Positions 24,424 to 32,911 of a DNA stretch of 64,000 nucleotides are shown here, piece after piece; within the stretch, counting starts at the first letter, position 1, and each line of letters begins with the position of its first letter. The notes below the pieces were generated by a model. That model was not told the origin of the DNA and ran no database searches. It worked only from the letters and a program-made list of their open reading frames with translations. This DNA comes from Kitasatospora kifunensis (GTDB taxonomy: Bacteria > Actinomycetota > Actinomycetes > Streptomycetales > Streptomycetaceae), in assembly GCF_014203855.1 (NCBI RefSeq), contig NZ_JACHJV010000002.1, positions 496,001-560,000 of the forward strand, in the 5' to 3' direction. Made by a program: the position numbers and the translations under genes.

Positions 24424-25140
24424 ATGCGCGGACGGATGCCGATACGGCCACTGGAGGAGATCGCCGACGCGGCGGTCGGGGTGTTCCTGGCACGGGGTTT
24501 CCGGCCTGCGGGCATCTCCGATGTCGCGGCCGCGCTCGGGCTCAGCCACGGCGCGGTCTACACGTACGCGAAGAGCAAGCAGGCGCTGTTCCACCTGGCG
24601 CTGATGCGGGTCCTGCGGCCGGATGCAGTGACCGGGCTGGCCGTGCCGGTGCCGACCCCGACCGCCGATGAGGTCATCGCGCTGGTCGAGTCCTGGGCGA
24701 GTGACCAGAGTGCACTGGCGCGGTTGGCCGAGGCTTCGGCCGGGCCGTCCGGCCTGTCGCCATCGGCTGAACTGGGCGCTGTGGTCGACGAGTTGTACGC
24801 GTTCGTCGAGCAGAACCGGGTGGCGCTGCAACTGGTCGAGCGCTGCGCCGAGGAACTGCCCGAGCTGGCCCAGTGGTACTTCGTGCAGCGACGGCGCGCG
24901 ATGGTCGAACAGGTCGGCGAGTACCTGGCTGCCCGGATCGCGGCCGGTCTGCTGCGCCCGGTCCCCGATGTGCCGGTCGCCGCCCGGTTCATCGTCGAGA
25001 CCGTCGCCTGGTTCGCCATGCACCGCCACGGCGACCCGGACTCGCGGATGCTGACCGACGACGACTGCCGCCGCACCGTGCACCACCTACTAGTTGCCGC
25101 GTTCCCACCCGGGGAGGAAAGCCATGACAGACATCGCTGA
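24424..25140 (+). CDS. TetR-family repressor, probably autoregulated
   Basis: 238 residues. The N-terminal HTH is clear: EIADAAVGVFLARGFRPAG, then ISDVAAALGLSHGAVYTYAKSKQALF. The C-terminal ligand domain is not assignable. The gene starts at or next to the predicted transcription start, so no ribosome site is expected. Its end overlaps the start of the glycosyltransferase gene (25124) by 17 nt, so both are probably one transcript repressed by this protein through the palindrome at 24395-24411. Confidence 0.9.
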   Translation: MRGRMPIRPLEEIADAAVGVFLARGFRPAGISDVAAALGLSHGAVYTYAKSKQALFHLALMRVLRPDAVTGLAVPVPTPTADEVIALVESWASDQSALARLAEASAGPSGLSPSAELGAVVDELYAFVEQNRVALQLVERCAEELPELAQWYFVQRRRAMVEQVGEYLAARIAAGLLRPVPDVPVAARFIVETVAWFAMHRHGDPDSRMLTDDDCRRTVHHLLVAAFPPGEESHDRHR

Positions 25141-26656
25141 GTCCGTGCTACCCGCCACCCCCTCGGCAGCCGGCCGCGAGCGGATAGCGTGGCGGCCGGT
25201 GGGGCTGGTCGCCACGGTCGTGGCGGCCGTGCACCTGGCGGTCGCCGCTCGGTACGGCTGGCACCGTGACGAGTTCTACTACGTGATCTGCGGCCGCCAC
25301 TCGGCCTGGGGCTACGCCGACCAGCCGCCGCTGGCCCCGCTGCTCGCCCGGCTCGCCGCCGCACTGCCCGGCGGCGTGCTGCCGCTACGGGTGCTGGCGG
25401 TGGCCGCGCAGGTCGGCTGCGTGCTGCTCGCGCCCATGCTGGCGGCCGAGTTCGGCGGCGGGCGCCGCGCGCAGACCATCACCGCGGCCGCGATCGCGGC
25501 CGCTCCGGCGTTCGTGGCCTCGTCACTGCTGTTCGGCACGACCGTGCTGGACCAGGTGGCGTGGGTGGCTGTGCTGGTCCTGGTCGCCCGCGCCCTGCGG
25601 CTGCGCACCGCGGGCTCCTGGCTGGCCGCCGGAGCGAGTGCGGGTGTCGGCCTGGAGAACAAGGACACGCTCGCCGTGCTGCTGCTCGGCGTCCTGGTCG
25701 GTCTGGCGCTGCTGCGGCGCGAGGCGCTGCGCACCGCCGGACCGTGGCTCGGTGGGGTCATGACGCTCGCACTGGCCGCGCCGAACGTGATCTGGGATGC
25801 CGCGCACGGCTGGCCGAACCTGCGGATGGCCCACTCGCTCGCTGCCGAACAGGGCGGCCAACTCGGCTCCCTGGCACAGCTGCCGGTGCTCGTGCTGTTG
25901 GCCGGTCCACCGATGATCACGCTGTGGGTGCTCGGTGTCCGCTGGCTGGCGTCCCCGGCCGGCCGCGCGCACCGGTGGGTGCTGGTGGTCGCGGTGGTCG
26001 CGGTGGTGGCGGTGGTGGTGTTCACCGCGAGCGGCGGGAAGGCGTACTACCCGGCGCCGGTACTGGCCGGGCTGTTCGCGGCGGGGGCGGTGCGGGTGGA
26101 GTCGACGCAGTGGGTCGCGGATCGGGCCGGGGGTCGGGTCAGGGGATGGGGCGGCTTGGCGAGGCCGATCGGGGTGTCCGCGCTGGCCGCGGTGCTGATC
26201 GGGCTACCGGTGCTGCCGGTGAGCGCGGCCAGCGCCATTCGGGTGGTGAACCCGACGGTGGTCGAGACGTACGGGTGGCCGGGGTTCGTCGATCAGGTGC
26301 GGCAGGCCGCCGCCGCGCTGCCGCCTGGAACCCCGATCTTCACCAGCAACTACGGGGAGGCGGGCGCGCTGACGATCCTCGGTCCGGGGCAGGGCCTGCG
26401 GCAGCCGGTGCTCAGCGCGCAGAACACCTACGCCCTCTGGGGCCCGCCACCCGGGCGCCCGGACGTCGCGCTGTGCGTGGGGGAGTTCGGCCCCGCCTAC
26501 CTGCACCGGGCGTGGGCCGAGGTCACCGAGGTCGACCCGATCCGGATGAACGGGGTGCACGACGAGGAGACGGACCACCACGCCGCGATCTACGTCTGCC
26601 GCCAGCCGCTCGGCAGCTGGGCCCAACTCTGGCCCGCCCTCGTCCACTTCGACTGA
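25124..26656 (+). CDS. Multi-pass GT39/ArnT-type membrane glycosyltransferase
   Basis: 510 residues from ATG 25124 (GGGGAGGAAA upstream), overlapping the TetR end. About ten membrane segments. The first loop contains RYGWHRDEFYYVICGRHSAWGYADQ, where the Asp-Glu pair after the first membrane helix matches the catalytic acidic site of the PMT/ArnT superfamily. The soluble C-terminus (from about 370) holds GTPIFTSNYGEAGALTI. Likely transfers a sugar from a lipid-linked donor to a protein or cell-surface acceptor. Controlled by the TetR gene it overlaps. Confidence 0.85.
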   Translation: MTDIAESVLPATPSAAGRERIAWRPVGLVATVVAAVHLAVAARYGWHRDEFYYVICGRHSAWGYADQPPLAPLLARLAAALPGGVLPLRVLAVAAQVGCVLLAPMLAAEFGGGRRAQTITAAAIAAAPAFVASSLLFGTTVLDQVAWVAVLVLVARALRLRTAGSWLAAGASAGVGLENKDTLAVLLLGVLVGLALLRREALRTAGPWLGGVMTLALAAPNVIWDAAHGWPNLRMAHSLAAEQGGQLGSLAQLPVLVLLAGPPMITLWVLGVRWLASPAGRAHRWVLVVAVVAVVAVVVFTASGGKAYYPAPVLAGLFAAGAVRVESTQWVADRAGGRVRGWGGLARPIGVSALAAVLIGLPVLPVSAASAIRVVNPTVVETYGWPGFVDQVRQAAAALPPGTPIFTSNYGEAGALTILGPGQGLRQPVLSAQNTYALWGPPPGRPDVALCVGEFGPAYLHRAWAEVTEVDPIRMNGVHDEETDHHAAIYVCRQPLGSWAQLWPALVHFD

Positions 26657-26767
26657 CGGACCCTGCGCCCCGGCAGCGGACCAGCGGGCGGTTGGCGGCC
26701 TGGCCCAGCCCCCGTGGAGGCTCACGAACACGACGGCTCAGTCGGCGGCCTCCAGCCGCCTGCAGAC

Positions 26768-26808
26768 GCCCGCCGGTGACACGTCCCGGTGCCTCAGGAC
26801 CGGCGGGC
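26768..26808. terminator. Hairpin between convergent glycosyltransferase and TetR genes
   Basis: 10-bp stem GCCCGCCGGT (26768-26777) with ACCGGCGGGC (26799-26808), 21-nt loop, between the stops at 26656 and 26907. Confidence 0.6.
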
Positions 26809-26906
26809 GCACCCGAGGCTACCGGCCACCGGTCCAGCGGCGCACCTGCCCCACCGGAGCCGGTGCCAACTCGCCCAAGGACCGGTAGAGCCAGATGCTT
26901 CGGCGG

Positions 26907-27509
26907 TCAGCCGTTCTCCGAAGCGCCGGTCAGCTCGGCCAGGTGTCGCGTGATCACATCCCGCATCAGGGACGGGGTGGCGCGGTCCGGGCGGATCACG
27001 CAGTGCACCACCAGGCCGTCGAGGAGCGCGTAGAGCCGTTCGGTCTCGACCACGAGATCGAGATGAGCCGCGGTGCCGTGTTGGTCGAGGGTCGCGACCA
27101 GGTGGTGGCACAGGTCCTGGAGGAGTTCGTAGCTGGTGTCGCGCAGTGCCCTCAGGGCCGGCTCGGTCTGGGCGCGGGCGGTGAACGCCAGCCAGACCTC
27201 GGCCTCGGCCAGGCGCTCCGGGTCCAGCGGAAGCAGTTCCTCGATGGCCTGTCGCACGGCAGCTGGCGGGTCCGGCTGGGGTTCGAGTGCCTGGATCCTG
27301 GTTCGGACCCGGTCGATCACCAACTGCATGGCGAAGGTGAGCACTTCGGACTGGCTGGCGAAGTAGTGCCGAAGCGCCCCCGCTGACAGGCCCGCCTCTC
27401 TGGCGACAGCGCGGACGGAGACGCCCTGAAGCCCGTGCTTGCGGATCAACCGCCATACGGCTTCTGCTACTGCGGCCCGCCGGGCCTCTGGGTCGACGAC
27501 TTTCGGCAC
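26907..27509 (-). CDS. TetR-family regulator (BetI-like)
   Basis: 200 residues, GTG start. HTH: EAVWRLIRKHGLQGVSVRAVAREAGLSAGALRHYF. The C-terminal part, with the EVWLAFTARAQTEPALRAL region, resembles the BetI-like tetracyclin-repressor C-terminal domain. It is divergent from a small membrane-protein gene, and the 67-nt region between them holds a large inverted repeat (27520-27559) that is probably its operator, so it likely controls both genes. Confidence 0.9.
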   Translation of the reverse strand: MPKVVDPEARRAAVAEAVWRLIRKHGLQGVSVRAVAREAGLSAGALRHYFASQSEVLTFAMQLVIDRVRTRIQALEPQPDPPAAVRQAIEELLPLDPERLAEAEVWLAFTARAQTEPALRALRDTSYELLQDLCHHLVATLDQHGTAAHLDLVVETERLYALLDGLVVHCVIRPDRATPSLMRDVITRHLAELTGASENG

Positions 27510-27519
27510 CTGACCTTTC

Positions 27520-27559
27520 TAGCACGGTCGTGTTACCTTGATTTGGTACGAGTGTGCTA
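27520..27559. promoter_or_regulatory. Inverted repeat in the TetR/membrane-protein divergent promoter
   Basis: TAGCACGGTCGT (27520-27531) and ACGAGTGTGCTA (27548-27559) form 12-nt arms with two mismatches, separated by 16 nt, centred between the two genes. Probable TetR operator. Confidence 0.6.
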
Positions 27560-27576
27560 AAAAACTGGGAGGGCCA

Positions 27577-28182
27577 GTGCTCTACCTGCTGATCGTCGGG
27601 TGCGAGATCTCCTTCTGGGTGGTGCTGCTGGCCGCTCTCCTGTGCCGCTACGGAGCAGGCTGGACGCGGGCAAGTACCGTGCTACTGCTCGCACTTCCCG
27701 CCGTCGACCTCCTGCTCTTCACGGCATCCACCGTCGACCTCGCACGAGGTGCGGTCCCGACTTCGGGCCACGGACTGGCGGCGGTCTACCTGGGGGTGTC
27801 CATCGCCTTCGGCGGGCAGTTGGTGGCCTGGGCAGACGGCCGTATCGCCCCTCGGTTCGGTGGCCCGGCCCCAAGTCGGCCACCGCGCGCGGGTCGAGAG
27901 CACGCAGCCCGTGAACGACGCCAGTGGTTGCGTCACCTGCTGGCCTGGAGCATCGGTAGCTGCCTGATCCTTCTCGACACCGCGATCGTCCACGACCTTC
28001 ACCGCGCCGCCCCACTGATCGGCCTCATCCGTTCCTGGGCCGTCATCCTCGTCATCGACTTCGCATGGTCCTTCAGCGGATTCTTGCGAGGAGCCCACGG
28101 CGTTCACGCCCGGGAGGAACTGCATCCTCGGTACGGAGGCGCGGAGTGCCGGTGTTCGCTTCGCTGCACCGGCGGGTGCTGA
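27577..28182 (+). CDS. Small membrane protein, 3' end possibly altered by a TnpB element
   Basis: 201 residues from GTG 27577 (GGGAGGG just upstream). About five membrane segments: YLLIVGCEISFWVVLLAALL, a second near 35-55, one near 72-90, then two after a basic cytosolic loop (140-180). I do not recognise the family. Divergent from, and probably controlled by, the TetR gene at 26907. The last 25 or so residues (Cys- and Arg-rich) run into the left flank of the TnpB element, so the natural C-terminus may have been replaced. Confidence 0.65.
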   Translation: MLYLLIVGCEISFWVVLLAALLCRYGAGWTRASTVLLLALPAVDLLLFTASTVDLARGAVPTSGHGLAAVYLGVSIAFGGQLVAWADGRIAPRFGGPAPSRPPRAGREHAARERRQWLRHLLAWSIGSCLILLDTAIVHDLHRAAPLIGLIRSWAVILVIDFAWSFSGFLRGAHGVHAREELHPRYGGAECRCSLRCTGGC

Positions 28183-28211
28183 TTGTCGGTGCCTGCTGTT
28201 ACGTTGTGCTG

Positions 28212-29453
28212 GTGAAGATCGTGGTGCGGGTGAAGCTCCTTCCGACGCCTGAACAGGCGGCGGCGCTGGAGTGCACCCTGCGCATGGTCAATGATGCGGC
28301 GAACTGGGTGTGCGGGGTGGCGTTCGAGCGCGGTGTGCCGCGTGAGTACGAGCTGCGCAGGCACACGTACGGCGAGTTGAAGGCGCGGGGGCTGGGGGCG
28401 CAGGCGGCCCAGCACGTGATCAAGAAGGTTCGGGACGCCTACACCGCGTTGCGGGCGAACGCCCGGACGGGGAATCTCGGTGGGCCGGGTTCCAAGCGCC
28501 GGGTCAAGGCGGAGTCCAAGCCGATCAGTTTCCGGCCGGATGCGGCGCAGCCGTTCGACGACCGGTGCCTGTCTTGGCAGTACGACCAGCGGACGGTGTC
28601 GGTCTGGAGCACCGCCGGTCGCCTCAAGGGTGTGCGGTTCGCCTGCTCGCCCGGTGCGCTGGAGAACCTGCGGGACCACCGGCGCGGCGAGTCCGATCTC
28701 ATTGAACGCGACGGCGTGTTCTACCTGGCCGCCACCTGCGAGGTGCCCGAGAAGCCGGTCAACGAGAGCCCGGCGGGCTTCGTCGGCGTGGACCTGGGGA
28801 TCGTCAACATCGCCACCGCGTCAACCGGGTACCGGGCCGCTGGACGCGGTCTGAACCGCCACCGCAGGCGCCAGCTCGACCTGCGGCGCAAGTTGCAGGC
28901 CAAGGGGACGAAGTCCGCCAGACGCCTGCTTAAGAAGCGTGCCCGCAAGGAGAGTCGGCACGCCGCCAACCAGAACCACATCATCGCCAAGACCATCGTT
29001 ACAACCGCTGAACGCACCGGCTGCGGGATCGCCCTGGAAGACCTGACGGGCATCCGCAGCCGGGTACGGCTCCGCAAGGACCAGCGGCAATCACTGCACT
29101 CGTGGGGCTTCCACCAGCTTGCCTCCTTCGTGGAGTACAAGGCGCGCCGGGCCGGGGTGCCGCTGGTGTACGTCGACCCGGCGTACACCAGCCAGGAATG
29201 CTCCGAGTGCCACCACGTCGACCGCAGGAACCGGGCGACGCAAGCACAGTTCGCGTGCCGCGCCTGCGGCGCCATGATGCACGCGGACGACAATGCATCC
29301 CGCAACATCGCCCGCAAGGGCGAGGCCGCGTGGATCGCGGGGCGTCAGTCACGCGTCCCAGCCACCCCACGGGTGGCTCAGACGGGGGAGGCCACGCGAC
29401 AGCCAGCCGCGCCCTACCTCCAAGCCCGGCCGCTTACGGCTGGGTCAAGTTGA
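28212..29453 (+). CDS. tnpB: TnpB, RNA-guided nuclease of an IS605-family element
   Basis: 413 residues from GTG 28212 (the frame is open further upstream into the previous gene). The RuvC-like triad is complete: Asp194 (GVDLGIVN), Glu276 (LEDLTG) and Asp360 (HADDNASRNI). The zinc ribbon is Cys330, Cys333, Cys349, Cys352. Known TnpB proteins use an omega-RNA made from their own 3' end to cut DNA next to a short motif. The intact active site suggests a working nuclease. The last codons are part of the right-end hairpin. Confidence 0.93.
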   Translation: MKIVVRVKLLPTPEQAAALECTLRMVNDAANWVCGVAFERGVPREYELRRHTYGELKARGLGAQAAQHVIKKVRDAYTALRANARTGNLGGPGSKRRVKAESKPISFRPDAAQPFDDRCLSWQYDQRTVSVWSTAGRLKGVRFACSPGALENLRDHRRGESDLIERDGVFYLAATCEVPEKPVNESPAGFVGVDLGIVNIATASTGYRAAGRGLNRHRRRQLDLRRKLQAKGTKSARRLLKKRARKESRHAANQNHIIAKTIVTTAERTGCGIALEDLTGIRSRVRLRKDQRQSLHSWGFHQLASFVEYKARRAGVPLVYVDPAYTSQECSECHHVDRRNRATQAQFACRACGAMMHADDNASRNIARKGEAAWIAGRQSRVPATPRVAQTGEATRQPAAPYLQARPLTAGSS

Positions 29454-29454
29454 C
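29355..29454 (+). ncRNA. Putative omega-RNA scaffold / right end of the TnpB element
   Basis: Two hairpins close to the tnpB stop: AGCCACCC-CAC-GGGTGGCT (29360-29378, perfect) and CCCGGCCG-CTTA-CGGCTGGG (29425-29444, one G-U pair), followed by TCAAGTTGAC. In related systems the guide is the 16-20 nt immediately past the right end, here starting near 29454. Boundaries are inferred. Confidence 0.45.
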
Positions 29455-29742
29455 CTACACCCTCTTTCCCCACCCAGTACGACGCACTCCTCCCACCTGA
29501 TGCGGCCTGCTCACTTCCAGCGCATCCCGCCCGGTCGACTTCTGTCCCGTGGGCTATGCTGTGCGGCTATGACTACCGGGACGGCCTTGCGCCACACACG
29601 GATTGGTGACCCGGTGCTCCGCTGAGCACCGTGCGGGCCGGTGCGGGCCCGCTGTTCGATCGGGGATCTGGCGCTGCTGCGCGGGCTCCGCCTCCGTCGT
29701 GTTGACCACAGGTTCCACACGTCAACCACGACCGGAGAATTC

Positions 29743-30492
29743 ATGCCCACCAAGACGCTGCTGATTCCCACCGCCGACGGCCAGGCCGACGCTTTCGCCG
29801 CCTTCCCCGACCATGGCGAGCGCCACCCGGGGGTGCTGCTGTACACGGACGCCTTCGGTCTGCGGCCCGAGTTGGCGCAAAGGGCCCGCGAACTGGCCCA
29901 GCACGGCTACTACGTGCTCGTCCCCAACCTCTACTACCGGCACGGCCCGGCACCGGTGATCGAACTTCCCGAGCACATCGGGGAAGAGATCCGGCCCGCG
30001 ATCATCGCCCAGTTGATGCCCTTGATCGAGGCGCACACCACCGAACGGGTGCTGCGCGACGCCGAGGCCTACCTCGGGTTCCTCGCCACCCAGCCCGAGG
30101 TGAGCGCCGGACCGGTCGCCGCGATCGGCTACTGCATGGGCGCCGCCTTGGCGATGCGCACCGCAACGGCCCACCCCGACCAGGTGGCCGCCGTCGCCGG
30201 ATTCCACCCCGGCTTCCTGGTCACCGGCGCGCCCGACAGCCCGCACCGCCTCATCCCCAAGCTCACCGCCGAAGTCCACGTCGGCCTCGCCGAAGGCGAC
30301 ATGTCGCCCAAGGCCATCAGCGAGCTCAACCAGGCCCTGGATGCCGCCGGTGTCGGCTACACCACCGAGATCTACCCCGGTACCATCCACGGCTTCACCA
30401 TGTCCGACACCGACGCCTTCAACCCCTCCGCACTGCAGCGCCATTGGGAGCGCCTGCTCCCCCTCCTCGACCGCACCTTGGCCGGCAGCTGA
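29743..30492 (+). CDS. Dienelactone hydrolase family protein
   Basis: 249 residues from ATG 29743 (CGGAGAATTC before it). Alpha/beta hydrolase of the dienelactone hydrolase group: nucleophile elbow GYCMGA with Cys131, and a late catalytic His in YPGTIHGF (about 214-221); HPGVLLYTDAFGLR near the start is also typical. Expected to hydrolyse cyclic lactones or esters; the pathway is unknown. Monocistronic, convergent with the NuoF-like gene, sharing a hairpin terminator. Confidence 0.9.
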   Translation: MPTKTLLIPTADGQADAFAAFPDHGERHPGVLLYTDAFGLRPELAQRARELAQHGYYVLVPNLYYRHGPAPVIELPEHIGEEIRPAIIAQLMPLIEAHTTERVLRDAEAYLGFLATQPEVSAGPVAAIGYCMGAALAMRTATAHPDQVAAVAGFHPGFLVTGAPDSPHRLIPKLTAEVHVGLAEGDMSPKAISELNQALDAAGVGYTTEIYPGTIHGFTMSDTDAFNPSALQRHWERLLPLLDRTLAGS

Positions 30493-30495
30493 GGT

Positions 30496-30522
30496 GTGAG
30501 GGTGGGCCGCGCCCGCCCTCAC
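30496..30522. terminator. Hairpin between convergent dienelactone hydrolase and NuoF-like genes
   Basis: 12-bp stem GTGAGGGTGGGC (30496-30507) with GCCCGCCCTCAC (30511-30522), one wobble pair, 3-nt loop, 3 nt after the hydrolase stop. Confidence 0.75.
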
Positions 30523-30566
30523 CGACGCGGATTCCGACCCGGAGTTGCAGGTCACCTGACCGGTGC

Positions 30567-32066
30567 TCACCGGGGTCGGTCGGACGCCCGCTCGGGGCGG
30601 CGCATGCGCAGAGCGAGCGCGGGACACTGGTTCACGGCACGGCGGGCGTCGTGTTCCTGCCAGGGGGCGACGGGGATGCTGGTCGACGAGGGAAAGCCGT
30701 GCGGGCCGAGCCGGACGAGGCCGGGAGCCAGTACGCCGCACAGTCCGTGCCCGGCGCAGCGGGACCAGTCCACCTCCAGGCTCGTGCCTTCGTCGCGGGG
30801 CAGCGGCAGCACGCCGAGGACCGGCCGCCCGCAGCCGGGGCCGGCGACGTGGATCTCGAGGTCCCGGGCGAACACCTCGAGCGCGCTCAGCACGAAGCGG
30901 GCCGTGCCGTCGGGGTGCGAGCAGGCGCCGCCGTCTCGTGCGCCGCCAAGGGCCCGCCGGAGGTCCTCCAGCGCCGCGGGCCCGTCGGCGCCCGTGGCCA
31001 GCGTGGCGAGGGCCTCGGCCGCGTCGGGCAGCCCGCGCTTGCACGGTCCGCACTGCCCGGCCGACTGGCTCGCCAGCCAGGTGGCAACCCGGGCGATCTC
31101 GCCGAGCGGGCAGGTGGCGGCGGGGAGTGCGACGATCGCGCCGGCGCCGAGGCTGCCGCCGCGCTCGGCGAGACCCGCGCGGGAGAGCGGCGCGCCGACG
31201 GCGTCCACCGGGTCCAGCCAGCCGCCGTGATAGCCGCCCACCAGCACGCCCTCGCCCGGCCGCAGCCCGCACGCGCTCAGTACCTCTCCCAGCCCCGTGC
31301 CGAAGGGGGCCTCGACCACCAGCGGCCCCGCCCCGGGGCGGTTGACCGTCAGCAGGACCGTGCCCGGCTCGGCGATGGTGCCGACGGCGGCGTAGGCCTC
31401 GGGGCCGAGCCGGGCGGCCACGGCGAGCTGCGCCCAGGTCTCGGCGTTGGACAGCAGCGTGGGGCGTTGCCGAACGCCTGCCGTTCCGCCCTCGGCCGCG
31501 CGGGCCTTCACCGCGGGGGGCAGCACCGCAAACCCGTTGACGCCGCGGATCAGTGCGCCGGACTCGCCGGAGACGAAGCGTTCGGGAAGACACACCGTCC
31601 GGGCCGGGCAGGGCAGGTCGCGCTCGTCGAGGGCGGCGGGGACGCAGACCTCACCGGGGCTGCCGGCGGCGACGCCGATCACGATCTCCTCGGCCCCGAA
31701 GGCGGCCGCGGCGAGGCAGGCGCCGTCCAGCACGAGGTGCGGAGCGCGGGCCAGCAGCATCCTGTCCTTGGCGCTCGGGGGCTCGCCCTCCGCGCCGTTC
31801 ACCACGATGACCGGACGCGTCCCGCTCCGGTCGGCGGCGGCGAGCGCGCTGCGGGCCTTTCTGGCGAAGGGGAAGCCCGCGCCGCCGCGCCCGCGCAGAT
31901 CGACGCGCTCGGCCAGGTCCAGCAGGTTGTCCCGGGTGGGTCGGGGGAGCGGGGGGTGGACGCGGGTGTGCGCGGCGAGGTCGAGCCGCTGGAAGCGGTC
32001 CAGCCCGGCGATCAGCCGGGCCGGCCCCAGTGCGTGCACCTGGGGCAGTTCGAGGCGGGCGCTCAC
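30567..32066 (-). CDS. NuoF-like flavin/iron-sulfur protein with C-terminal ferredoxin domain
   Basis: 499 residues from GTG 32066, overlapping the stop of the upstream membrane gene (GTGA). Residues about 50-230 form an FMN/NADH-binding NuoF fold (GRGGAGFP at 60-67, VIVVNGAEGEPPSAKDR at 87-103). An SLBB-like part follows (235-290), then the NuoF iron-sulfur region AGQCGPCKRG (Cys339, Cys342, with Cys382). Here the first of the usual Cys ligands is Ala. The C-terminus (430-490) is a small ferredoxin domain with Cys437, Cys443 and Cys481. Likely moves electrons from NAD(P)H to the cytochrome-b-like partner; the physiological acceptor is unknown. Confidence 0.85.
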   Translation of the reverse strand: MSARLELPQVHALGPARLIAGLDRFQRLDLAAHTRVHPPLPRPTRDNLLDLAERVDLRGRGGAGFPFARKARSALAAADRSGTRPVIVVNGAEGEPPSAKDRMLLARAPHLVLDGACLAAAAFGAEEIVIGVAAGSPGEVCVPAALDERDLPCPARTVCLPERFVSGESGALIRGVNGFAVLPPAVKARAAEGGTAGVRQRPTLLSNAETWAQLAVAARLGPEAYAAVGTIAEPGTVLLTVNRPGAGPLVVEAPFGTGLGEVLSACGLRPGEGVLVGGYHGGWLDPVDAVGAPLSRAGLAERGGSLGAGAIVALPAATCPLGEIARVATWLASQSAGQCGPCKRGLPDAAEALATLATGADGPAALEDLRRALGGARDGGACSHPDGTARFVLSALEVFARDLEIHVAGPGCGRPVLGVLPLPRDEGTSLEVDWSRCAGHGLCGVLAPGLVRLGPHGFPSSTSIPVAPWQEHDARRAVNQCPALALRMRRPERASDRPR

Positions 32067-32911
32067 CGGCCACCGCCGGGCTGGGCCAGCCCCAGGGGCC
32101 CGGGTCCGGGTCCGGGGGCGGGGCGAGCGGCGTGCCGTGGCTGCTGGGGCGTCCTGCCCCTCGGTGCGGTGGCGGCCGCGGCCCCGGCCCCTGCCGAGTG
32201 CGGGCCGACCCAGGCGGCCGGCCGATCGCCGGCGGTGGGCGGTGTGCGGAGACCGGTCAGCGAGGCCGGGCGCGGCGAGCTGGGCCGGTGCGCCTTCGAG
32301 CGGCGTCGGTGCCGGGTGGTGGTGCGGTGGCGTCCCAGCCAGGAGAGGGCGCGCACCAGCAGAGCGAGGGCGACCAGCGCCGCGCACAGGCCGTAACCCC
32401 ACAGGACCCAGGCGTGCGCCGCGCGTCCGGCGGTCAGGCCGTGGGCCAGCGCGATCGGCCAGCAGGCGTACGCGCCCGCGTGCAGCACCCGCCAGAGCCA
32501 GGCGTGCCGGCTGCCGGCGAACCGCCCGCGGAGCGCGCCCGTCGCCGCGACCAGGACGAGCAGGTCGGCCGCGACGGTTCCCAGGCCGACCGCGACGGCG
32601 CTACCTGCGGTGAAGGGCAGCACCGCCTCCTGGGGGCCGGCGTGGTGCTCGGCGACCTTGACCGCGATGTGGACTGCCAGGAATCCCAGCGCCGCGACGG
32701 CGGTCGCCCGATGCACCGACTGGACGGCCACCCGCAGCCGGGGCGTCAGAACCAGGCGGTCGGTGGCAGCCAGCCCGCACACGACCGCTGCGGTCAGCGC
32801 GAGCAGGGTGAAGACCCCGGCGAAGTAGTCCAGGAAGGCCATGACGCGGCCGGCCACGCTGATCGGCGCACCGCCGAGCGCGACACCTGCGAAAAGCGCT
32901 GATCCGGACAT
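32063..32911 (-). CDS. Cytochrome-b/ferric-reductase-like membrane protein
   Basis: 282 residues from ATG 32911. About six membrane segments between residues 20 and 185. Likely heme ligands are the His pairs in VHRATAVAALGFLAVH (about 66 and 81) and the later VLHAGAY and ALAHGLT. The last 80 residues are Pro/Ala/Arg-rich and cytosolic. It overlaps and is coupled to the NuoF-like gene, suggesting a membrane electron-transfer pair, with NuoF-like protein as NAD(P)H dehydrogenase and this protein as heme subunit. Ferric or quinone reduction is possible; none is proven. Confidence 0.75.
   Translation of the reverse strand: MSGSALFAGVALGGAPISVAGRVMAFLDYFAGVFTLLALTAAVVCGLAATDRLVLTPRLRVAVQSVHRATAVAALGFLAVHIAVKVAEHHAGPQEAVLPFTAGSAVAVGLGTVAADLLVLVAATGALRGRFAGSRHAWLWRVLHAGAYACWPIALAHGLTAGRAAHAWVLWGYGLCAALVALALLVRALSWLGRHRTTTRHRRRSKAHRPSSPRPASLTGLRTPPTAGDRPAAWVGPHSAGAGAAAATAPRGRTPQQPRHAARPAPGPGPGPLGLAQPGGGR

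Larger units (their letters stand above)
28148..29454 (+). mobile_element. IS200/IS605-type element carrying only tnpB (IS1341-like)
   Basis: tnpB flanked by hairpins typical of these elements: left hairpin GCCGGTG-N12-CACCGGC (28148-28173) and right-end hairpins at 29360-29378 and 29425-29444. No tnpA transposase gene is present, so movement would need a helper. The exact ends are not established; the right end is placed near the TCAAGTTGAC that follows the last hairpin. Confidence 0.6.

Noticed and set aside
29569..29625. 18-codon frame beginning MTTGTALRHTRIGDPVLR
   Set aside because: Resembles the first residues of some enzymes such as peptide deformylase, but there is no further homology or clear ribosome site; too little evidence to call a gene or leader.
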